Assembly: GCA_913063265.1 (NCBI GenBank)
Contig: CAJXZG010000045.1
Coordinates: 1 to 40,172, forward strand
From: an uncultured Prolixibacteraceae bacterium
GTDB taxonomy: Bacteria; Bacteroidota; Bacteroidia; Bacteroidales; Prolixibacteraceae
Reading direction: 5' to 3'
Length of the DNA stretch: 40,172 nucleotides
Numbering within the stretch: the stretch's first letter is position 1; each line of letters opens with the position of its first letter. Shown here in pieces: positions 34,524 to 40,172 of this stretch. The position numbers and the translations under genes are program-made. The notes beneath the pieces are model-generated. The model worked only from the letters and a program-made list of their open reading frames with translations, ran no database searches and was not told where the DNA came from.

Positions 34524-34532
34524 CGCTCCCGC
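34524..34532 (+). repeat. Left member of RAYT-flanking inverted pair
   Basis: CGCTCCCGC at 34524-34532 is the exact reverse complement of GCGGGAGCG at 35203-35211 beyond the RAYT gene, in GC-rich patches unlike the neighbouring AT-rich DNA. The pair encloses the transposase and its promoter region. It may be the outermost part of a BIME-like element. Confidence 0.5.
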
Positions 34533-34612
34533 TCCCCGCTCCCGTGCGATTGTATCGTGTGGTTTATAAATATTAAAACTTAACTTTAAAATCCTTGCCA
34601 AACATAATTCTA

Positions 34613-35167
34613 ATGAGTCGGAACTATAAATTTCATAATCCGGAAGGAGTTTATTTTGTAAGTTTTGCCGTAATTCAGTGGTTGGACGTATTTACCAAAA
34701 ATGAATATCGAAACATTATCATAGAAAGTCTGCGATTTTGCCAAATAAAAAAAGGAATGCAAATATTTGCATGGTGCATAATGACAAACCACATGCACTT
34801 GATTTGTAGAAGTGCCGGAGAGCAAAAACCAGAATTACTATTGGGAGATTTTAAAAGATTTACAAGTAAGGCAATAGTTAATGCAATTATGGAAAACAGT
34901 GCTGAAAGCAGAAAGGAATTTCTTTTGGAACAATTTCAAAAAGCAGGAAGCAAATCTTCCAATGTAAAAAAGTATCAATTCTGGAGGCATGACAATAAAC
35001 CCATTGAATTATGGAGCAACAAGGTAATTGATGAGAAAATAAACTATATCCACCAAAATCCGGTTGAAGAAGGGTTGGTTTTTAGAGCTGAAGATTATTT
35101 ATATAGCAGTGCGGCAGACTATGCCGGAGAAAAAGGCTTGTTGGATGATGTTATTGTTGTAAAGTAG
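34613..35167 (+). CDS. REP-associated tyrosine transposase (RAYT)
   Basis: A 184-residue HUH endonuclease of the Y1 transposase/RAYT family. MSRNYKFHNPEGVYFVSFAV is the characteristic start, so I chose the ATG at 34613 (an earlier one is at 34595). The metal-binding HUH pair is His60/His62 (TNHMHLI), and Tyr145 in NYIHQNPVEEG is the nucleophile. RAYTs cut single-stranded REP hairpins and are usually single-copy and domesticated. No IS ends or second gene are near, but GC hairpins flank it on both sides (34491-34510 and 35169-35182), with CGCTCCCGC/GCGGGAGCG further out. Full length with all catalytic residues, so likely active. Confidence 0.9.
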   Translation: MSRNYKFHNPEGVYFVSFAVIQWLDVFTKNEYRNIIIESLRFCQIKKGMQIFAWCIMTNHMHLICRSAGEQKPELLLGDFKRFTSKAIVNAIMENSAESRKEFLLEQFQKAGSKSSNVKKYQFWRHDNKPIELWSNKVIDEKINYIHQNPVEEGLVFRAEDYLYSSAADYAGEKGLLDDVIVVK

Positions 35168-35168
35168 A

Positions 35169-35182
35169 GTTGGTTTGCCAAC
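35169..35182 (+). repeat. Hairpin directly after the RAYT gene
   Basis: GTTGG, TTTG loop, CCAAC, two bases after the RAYT stop, then CCACGCG and the GCGGGAGCG half of the flanking inverted pair at 35203-35211. Possible REP half or 3' structure recognised by the transposase. Confidence 0.45.
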
Positions 35183-35302
35183 CAACCACGCGAAACAATC
35201 GCGCGGGAGCGAAGGAATAATCTCAAACAGCATAAGCCCTAACTGAACAAAACCACACCATTATTTGCTCTAATTTTAAAAGTTATTCTATTTTGATATA
35301 AT

Positions 35303-35500
35303 ATGATTAAGAAAGCAGTTTTATCGACATATTTAGTTTTAATTTCATTGATTGTATTTGCACAATCTGCCGATGGTTTACCTTATGGAAAACCTGATCC
35401 GGTGGAATGGAACCTTTTTAATATTATTCTTCTGATCGTCCTGCCTCTTTTGCTAATATTTTATTACCTGTGGTATCAAAACCGTAAAAAGAAAAAATAA
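35303..35500 (+). CDS. Small membrane protein
   Basis: A 65-residue protein: signal-like hydrophobic segment (about 5-20, cleavage possible after VFA), a short polar stretch GLPYGKPDPVEWNLF, a second helix IILLIVLPLLLIFYYLWY and a lysine-rich tail NRKKKK that should stay in the cytoplasm. Small two-helix proteins of this type are widespread in Bacteroidota and their function is not known. Leader TATTTTG is near but not an exact -7 box. Independent of the RAYT and VOC neighbours. Confidence 0.7.
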   Translation: MIKKAVLSTYLVLISLIVFAQSADGLPYGKPDPVEWNLFNIILLIVLPLLLIFYYLWYQNRKKKK

Positions 35501-35581
35501 CAGGCTTATAAGTCATTTTTTAACTCCAAATAAGAAAACCTCATGTAATAAATTAGTTAACAGTAACATAAAACATAAGAA

Positions 35582-35977
35582 ATGAAAGTAACACTTATAA
35601 GCATTCCGGTTCTGGACCAGGAAAAAGCCTTAAAATTTTATACAGACAAATTAGGTTTTATTAAAAAGAAGGACGAACCTTTAGGAGGTGGTAACAGGTG
35701 GTTAACCCTGGTTTCAAAAGAATGGCAGGATGGACCGGAACTATTGCTGGAACCGGCACCTGTTCATTTTGAACCATCAAAAGTTTTTCAAAATGCATTA
35801 AAGGAAGCAGGAATTCCCTGGACACAATTTGATGTAGACAATGTGGAATCTGAATATGAAAGATTAAAGGATCTTGGTGTAGAATTTAATATTAAACCAA
35901 CTAAAATGGGAAATGTAAAATATGCCATTTTAAATGACACTTGTGGTAATTTTATTCAACTGGTGCAGACTTTATAA
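35582..35977 (+). CDS. VOC-superfamily (glyoxalase-like) protein
   Basis: A 131-residue protein of the vicinal-oxygen-chelate fold. Two beta-alpha-beta-beta-beta modules are visible: VTLISIPVLDQEKALKFYTDKLGF...WLTLVSK and WTQFDVDNVESEYERLKDLGVEFNIKPTKMGNVKYAILNDTCGNFIQLVQTL. The last strand's NFIQLVQ is the usual end. Metal-ligand residues typical of glyoxalase I are only partly present (no His early in the first module), so it may be a binding or antibiotic-resistance-like member, not a true glyoxalase. Standalone. Confidence 0.82.
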   Translation: MKVTLISIPVLDQEKALKFYTDKLGFIKKKDEPLGGGNRWLTLVSKEWQDGPELLLEPAPVHFEPSKVFQNALKEAGIPWTQFDVDNVESEYERLKDLGVEFNIKPTKMGNVKYAILNDTCGNFIQLVQTL

Positions 35978-36043
35978 ATAAACAAGTACCGTCGACAATC
36001 GGTATAAAAAGTGAACAATTCGAAAGGGATTAAGGAGTATAAT

Positions 36044-36136
36044 TATGCCAGTTCCCTCTTCAGATTTACATTCGTATTTTAAGAAAAATTTTAATCAATT
36101 ACACCAACTAATTTTGGCACCATTACCAAAAAAATA
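36044..36136 (+). CDS. Possible 30-residue peptide with a strong Shine-Dalgarno
   Basis: In the 258-base gap 35978-36235, AAGGAG lies 8 bases before an ATG at 36044, opening a frame of 30 codons (MPVPSSDLHSYFKKNFNQLH and ten more residues, ending PLPKK) and a TAA. Such a perfect ribosome site is rare in this window. No signal peptide; weakly amphipathic. It may be a real small protein, or a coincidence. Confidence 0.3.
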
Positions 36137-36235
36137 ATAAGCTAATCGTAATATATTATTTACAGAATAATAAATTAGGTATACGGAACTATTCGGAATC
36201 TTTACTGACAAATCTTCCAATAATCCGTTAATCAA

Positions 36236-37636
36236 TTAAAACTCATAAGTTAGCCCGGTATACAATCCGATTCTGTATGGCCTGAAATCGACAGATGAAT
36301 TGGTATTAATAGAATTCAGGTAATGGCTGTAACGTGGTTCAAGGGCTACCGAAAAATGTTTTCCAAATGCATAATTAAATCCCAGCCCGAGAGTTCCTGA
36401 AACATTTAATGTAGAAATATCTTTGGTTTCGCCTACATTTTGTAAACCATACTGGTTATTTACAAATGAGTTATTACCTACCACAATTCCGGCATTTAAT
36501 CCGGTAATAAATTCAAGTCCGAATTTCGAATCAATTACCCTGTAACGTACAAACAAAGGAATTTCCATAAAATCGAAAACCTGTGTGAATTCTCCGTCAG
36601 GTATCATAACATCGGCACTCAGGGAACCGGATGTATCAAATTCCTTGTTAAGGGTCGTTCCTTTGGGAGTTGATTTAAATTCGATCACTCCGGCTGTTCC
36701 GTTCATCACAAGATTTTGATTTTCAACCCTGACATTACTGGTTAAATCAGGCACCCGCTCAGGTGCATCAAACATATAGTCTGCATCATCTTTGATGGCC
36801 AGAAAATTTACTGTATTCCCTGATTCCTGTCCGCTTTGGTTATAATACAATCCACTTTCAAAAATCCATCTTTTCCTGGTTTTATACTGTACCGAAACTC
36901 CTCCACCAATATTGGAAGCTCCATCGTTGCCTGAATAGGTCATATTCTGTGCATAAGTCTCTGAATGGCTGGCGTTAAATGAAGAGTATCCTGGAGATAC
37001 AAACATTCCCATTTTCCAACCACCTTCTTTTTCCGATGATGATTGTATGTATTTGATATTCTCGGCAACAAGCATTTCATCTTCTGCACTTAATTTTGCT
37101 AATGATGTAATTTCTTTTCTTTTGGCCAATTCAGCATTTGGAAATTTGTTGTCGACTATGGTCGCTTCCTCACTTTCAAGTTTTGCAAATAAGGTTAATT
37201 CTCGCCTTAATTCAGAGTTCTCTGTATTTTTCCGTTCGGTGTCAGAACTGTTTGCCTGCATCGCAGAAGCCAGCATTATATCATCCGAACTTTCAACATT
37301 TCCGGTTTCATGCTCATTATTTTTCGGAATTTCTGCTATCGTTTTTTCCTCGGTTTGATTTATATCTTCAGGATTTTTAGTAACATTTTCAAACGTTTCT
37401 TCTACAATTTCAGCACTTATTTCCTCTCTGCTGCTTTCGTTAAAATACCATCCGGCAATAAAGGCCATAACAATCACAGCCGCTGCTGCAATCCATCCAA
37501 CATAAGCCAGTCTTCTCCTTCGTTTATGTCCAAGAAGATTCCCCTGCACATTATCCCAAATATGTGGCGGAGGCGATACCTGGAAGTCTTCCAGTTTTTC
37601 GCGAATTCCACTGTCAATATTTTTTTCTTCCTTCAT
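36236..37636 (-). CDS. Helix-anchored protein with outer-membrane barrel domain
   Basis: A 466-residue protein. Residues 1-40 are cytosolic (SGIREKLEDFQVSPPPHIWDNVQGNL), followed by a membrane helix at about 43-64 (YVGWIAAAAVIVMAFIAGWYF). Residues about 65-205 are acidic and low in structure, with a charged helical stretch (AKLESEEATIVDN, AKLSAEDEMLVAEN). Residues about 208-466 are amphipathic strands typical of the OmpA/PorT-like outer-membrane barrel, ending IGLYTGLTYEF. It lies 36 bases behind an ECF sigma factor gene and the cytosolic part could bind the sigma factor as an anti-sigma. This sigma-plus-barrel arrangement recurs in Bacteroidota. Confidence 0.78.
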   Translation of the reverse strand: MKEEKNIDSGIREKLEDFQVSPPPHIWDNVQGNLLGHKRRRRLAYVGWIAAAAVIVMAFIAGWYFNESSREEISAEIVEETFENVTKNPEDINQTEEKTIAEIPKNNEHETGNVESSDDIMLASAMQANSSDTERKNTENSELRRELTLFAKLESEEATIVDNKFPNAELAKRKEITSLAKLSAEDEMLVAENIKYIQSSSEKEGGWKMGMFVSPGYSSFNASHSETYAQNMTYSGNDGASNIGGGVSVQYKTRKRWIFESGLYYNQSGQESGNTVNFLAIKDDADYMFDAPERVPDLTSNVRVENQNLVMNGTAGVIEFKSTPKGTTLNKEFDTSGSLSADVMIPDGEFTQVFDFMEIPLFVRYRVIDSKFGLEFITGLNAGIVVGNNSFVNNQYGLQNVGETKDISTLNVSGTLGLGFNYAFGKHFSVALEPRYSHYLNSINTNSSVDFRPYRIGLYTGLTYEF

Positions 37637-37672
37637 TCAGTTACTATTTCGATTTGATTTTGATCAAACCGA

Positions 37673-38233
37673 CTATGCTGTATAATTACTCCTGTCTTCT
37701 GTTTCCCCGTATAATTCTGTTACCTTCTTTTTCAAAATATCCCTTGCTCTTGCCAGGTTCGATTTGGATGTACCTTCAGAAATCTGCATTTCCTCGCCAA
37801 TTTCTTTATGATTAAATCCCTCCATTACATAAAGGTTAAATACCATTCTGTAACGAGGTGGTAATTCCTGAATCAGTTTCACCAGTTCCTCAGCAGAAAG
37901 TTTTTCAATAATATCATTTGTATCTACTCTGGCATCGTACAAACTAATGTCTTCTACAGGGTGCATAATGTTCTGTTTTCTGAATTTTTCCAGCGAAACA
38001 TTCACCATAATTCTTCTAACCCAACCTTCCAAAGAGCCTTCGTGCCGGTAGTTTTTTAAATACGTAAATACCCTAATAAAACCTTCCTGAAGATTATCCT
38101 CTGCCTCTGTTCTGTCTCTTGAATACCGCAAACAAACTCCAAACATTTTTGGTGCCAGCATGCTGTATAAGGTTTCCTGAGCGCGAGCATTCCCCGAAAC
38201 ACTTTCCTCAATTATATTTTTTAAATCTTCCAA
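37673..38233 (-). CDS. ECF-type sigma-70 factor
   Basis: A 186-residue sigma factor. Region 2 covers about 25-90 (LAPKMFGVCLRYSRDRTEAEDNLQEGFIRVF, GSLEGWVRRIMVNVSLEKFRKQ); region 4 about 120-175 with the helix-turn-helix FNHKEIGEEMQISEGTSKSNLARARDILKKK. It should drive a small regulon, probably including its own operon and the helix-anchored barrel protein that follows. Its -7 box TAATTTTG at 38256-38263 suggests basal transcription from the main sigma factor. It is distinct in sequence from the sigma factor at 4195-4698. Confidence 0.92.
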   Translation of the reverse strand: MEDLKNIIEESVSGNARAQETLYSMLAPKMFGVCLRYSRDRTEAEDNLQEGFIRVFTYLKNYRHEGSLEGWVRRIMVNVSLEKFRKQNIMHPVEDISLYDARVDTNDIIEKLSAEELVKLIQELPPRYRMVFNLYVMEGFNHKEIGEEMQISEGTSKSNLARARDILKKKVTELYGETEDRSNYTA

Positions 38234-38255
38234 GTTTAAATCTTCATAGCTCGCC

Positions 38256-38263
38256 CAAAATTA
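38256..38263 (-). promoter_or_regulatory. -7 box of the second sigma operon
   Basis: TAATTTTG on the minus strand is an exact TAnnTTTG match, 22 bases before the ATG at 38233. No -33 box visible. Confidence 0.45.
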
Positions 38264-38369
38264 AGGATAATTACTTTCTTTTTTTCATAATTATATTTTT
38301 AGTTTATCCCGTATATTTTCAAATACTTTCAATCCAAAATCATTACTTAGATGAAACAAAAAACATTTG

Positions 38370-38405
38370 GGTTGCGTGTACTTTAAAAAGATTACCCACG
38401 CAACC
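38370..38405. other. Perfect inverted repeat between sigma factor and serpin genes
   Basis: GGTTGCGTG (38370-38378) and CACGCAACC (38397-38405) are perfect 9-bp arms with an 18-base AT loop, in the divergent intergenic region. A short T-run (TTTT) follows on the plus strand. It could be the terminator of an unseen plus-strand RNA, an operator or a hairpin in the serpin leader; only the structure is certain. Confidence 0.5.
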
Positions 38406-38496
38406 TTTTAACTAATGGCATCATCTTTGAATAAACTTTTCGGATCAAATAAAATCTGTTTAAGACAAATAAATTGATAAACTTTAATCGCTTGTA

Positions 38497-39732
38497 ATGA
38501 AAACAATACTTACACTAATTGCACTGCTTTCTATCGGAACATTATATTCTTGTCAGAATGAAAACCTGACAGACGAGGAAAACAATATTATTGAACTGGA
38601 TGAAAAATCGGCACAACTTATTGAAGCTGATAATACTTTTGGTTTCGAGGTATTTCAGAAAATCAGGGAAATAAGCACGGATGAAAATATAATGATTTCG
38701 CCCTTAAGTATTTCTGTTGCGTTTGCAATGGCCTATAATGGTGCTGATTCTGAAACCAAAACTGAAATGGAATATGCATTAAAATTAAACGGATTAACAA
38801 CTGATGAAATCAATAATGCATACAAAATGCTGATTAAGGGATTACAGTCATTGGATACAGATGTTGTATTTGAGATTGCCAACTCAATTTTTTATGCTGA
38901 TGGATTTTCAGTTAAACAAAACTTTCTTGACGTCAATAGAAATATTTATAGTGCTGAAATTGATCGTCTGGATTTTAATTCTCCATCTTCAGTAGATCAT
39001 ATTAATAATTGGGTTGCCGATAAAACCAATGATAAAATAACCAGGATAATTAATCAATTAAGTCCGCTGGATAGAATGATATTAATTAATGCAGTCTATT
39101 TTAACGGTATATGGACCAACAAATTTGACAAGAATGGTACAAAAATGTTGAGTTTTACAAAAGCTGATCGGTCTGCAATTGAAGTTCCCATGATGAATAA
39201 AGAGGAAAAACTGGATTATACATCAAATTCTTTATTTAGCGCAGTAAAAATGCCTTATGGAAACGGACAATACAATATGGTTGTTTTACTTCCTGAAACC
39301 GGCAAAACGTCGGATGACCTTATCAAAGAATTGTCTACTGAAAACTGGAAAAAATGGATGGGTGATTTTGAACAAAAAGATCCTGTAATTGTAACTATGC
39401 CTCGTTTTAAATTTGCATTTGAAACAAAATTAAAAACAGTGCTTTCAGAAATGGGAATGGAAAAGGCATTTCAGGCAAAAGTTGCTGATTTTTCAAAAAT
39501 ATCTGATCAAGATTTGTATATCAGTTCCGCAATTCATAAATCATTTATCGATGTTAACGAAAACGGAACAGAAGCAGCTGCGGTAACCGCAATTACAATG
39601 AGCACAACAAGTATAGATCCCACTCCAAAAACTTATTTTACGGTTAACAGGCCTTTTGTTTTTGCCATTACAGAAAAAGATACAGGAGCGATTTTATTTG
39701 TGGGTGAAGTACAAAATCCGGTTTATAATTAA
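38497..39732 (+). CDS. Lipoprotein serpin (serine/cysteine protease inhibitor)
   Basis: A 411-residue serpin with a lipoprotein signal (lipobox LYSC, Cys19). Conserved landmarks: MISPLSISVAFAMAYNGA, INAVYFNGIW, MNKEEKLDY, KMPYG and the end FVFAITEKDTGAILFVGEVQNP. The hinge GTEAAAVTAITM (from Gly357) is small-residue and functional-looking, so it should be inhibitory. Counting as in alpha-1-antitrypsin, P1-P1' would be Thr371-Ser372, but the stretch to the NRPF motif is four residues longer, so the scissile bond may be shifted. It acts outside the cytoplasm, against secreted or host/competitor proteases. Single gene. Confidence 0.92.
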   Translation: MKTILTLIALLSIGTLYSCQNENLTDEENNIIELDEKSAQLIEADNTFGFEVFQKIREISTDENIMISPLSISVAFAMAYNGADSETKTEMEYALKLNGLTTDEINNAYKMLIKGLQSLDTDVVFEIANSIFYADGFSVKQNFLDVNRNIYSAEIDRLDFNSPSSVDHINNWVADKTNDKITRIINQLSPLDRMILINAVYFNGIWTNKFDKNGTKMLSFTKADRSAIEVPMMNKEEKLDYTSNSLFSAVKMPYGNGQYNMVVLLPETGKTSDDLIKELSTENWKKWMGDFEQKDPVIVTMPRFKFAFETKLKTVLSEMGMEKAFQAKVADFSKISDQDLYISSAIHKSFIDVNENGTEAAAVTAITMSTTSIDPTPKTYFTVNRPFVFAITEKDTGAILFVGEVQNPVYN

Positions 39733-39871
39733 GTAAATTGTCAGGAAACAGAATAAAACATATATTATAACGTTAACTATATCAGAACAATTAGCCATGA
39801 CATTACCATTGAAGAATTAAGCCGTTTTCAATGAAGTTCTGTCTCATTAACATTGAAACAATTAAACAGAA

Positions 39872-40172
39872 ATGAAACAAGTATTTTATTTAATCGCCTT
39901 GTTTGCAGTGTTTTTTACTGCATGCGATCAGGATGATGATGAAATTTTACTGGCCGGAACAGGCACTGTAATTGATTACGCCGGGGCCGGAAATTGCGGA
40001 ATTATTATCGAACTTGACAATGGAGCCAGGATACAGCCTTTGTTTTATCCGCAAGGTGTAACATTCAGGCAAGGACAAAGAGTAAACATTGAATATGTCC
40101 AGCTTACCAATATTGTACCTTCGTGCGATAAAGGTTCTCCTGCTGAAATAATATTTGTGGAAGATATGTCTT
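39872..40172 (+). CDS. Lipoprotein of unknown function, truncated by the window end
   Basis: Frame open from ATG at 39872 to the window end (100 codons, no stop). Signal peptide with lipobox FTAC (Cys18) followed by an acidic DQDDDE linker, then a small beta domain (GTGTVIDYAGAGNCGIIIEL, IQPLFYPQGVTFRQGQRVNI) that looks OB-like. Two cysteines (NCG, PSCD) may pair. No family recognised. Follows the serpin after a 139-base gap with no clear promoter; may be co-expressed. Confidence 0.7.
   Translation, partial: MKQVFYLIALFAVFFTACDQDDDEILLAGTGTVIDYAGAGNCGIIIELDNGARIQPLFYPQGVTFRQGQRVNIEYVQLTNIVPSCDKGSPAEIIFVEDMS

Overview
The window looks like chromosomal DNA of a marine or sediment-type member of the Bacteroidota, most likely Bacteroidales/Marinilabiliales (a Prolixibacteraceae-like organism). 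Evidence: AT-rich DNA; TAnnTTTG promoter -7 boxes; almost no Shine-Dalgarno sites; a TonB-dependent receptor with an STN domain next to a DUF4249 lipoprotein; DUF1080, DUF5060 and CE15 carbohydrate proteins; ECF sigma factors paired with membrane or beta-barrel partners; and the TGS-domain nucleoside kinase typical of this phylum. This is inference from gene content; no rRNA, tRNA or CRISPR array is visible.

Layout. (1) 1-2370 is an accessory zone: a HigBA-like toxin-antitoxin pair between two GC-richer, non-coding, oppositely oriented repeats, then a Fic-family AMP transferase whose promoter carries three copies of a direct repeat, the last one overlapping its start codon. (2) 2396-4698 (minus) is a small regulatory operon: ECF sigma factor, four-helix membrane protein (probable anti-sigma) and exported alpha/beta hydrolase. 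(3) 4740-5290 is an odd non-coding repeat-like block, followed on the plus strand by two methyltransferases, a secreted orphan and an SRPBCC-GyrI fusion, closed by a strong bidirectional terminator. (4) 9081-15832 (mostly minus) is a carbohydrate-degradation cluster without SusC/SusD: DUF5060 lipoprotein, Kelch-DUF1080 fusion, DUF1080 lipoprotein and CE15 glucuronoyl esterase. It is interrupted by a plus-strand EF-hand/LRR lipoprotein and a probable gene remnant.

(5) 16004-22704 (minus) is core or housekeeping: nucleoside kinase, uvrA with an upstream lytic transglycosylase, and two unrecognised small proteins. (6) 23284-31694 (minus) is an envelope operon: TonB receptor, DUF4249 lipoprotein, an MG2/plug-like secreted protein, a secreted orphan, then a beta-barrel protein and an LVIVD propeller lipoprotein. 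Most of the junctions overlap or nearly touch. (7) 31911-35977 (plus) has an M14 carboxypeptidase, a REP-associated tyrosine transposase (RAYT) flanked by hairpins, a small membrane protein and a VOC protein. (8) 36236-38233 (minus) is an ECF sigma factor with a protein that has both an inner-membrane helix and an outer-membrane-type barrel domain. (9) 38497 to the end (plus) holds a lipoprotein serpin and the start of another lipoprotein.

No complete unknown defence system is evident. The features most worth a second look are the repeat-bounded toxin-antitoxin cassette, the Fic operator array, the TonB/DUF4249/MG2-plug/LVIVD operon, the helix-plus-barrel partner of the second sigma factor, and the RAYT with its candidate substrate hairpins.
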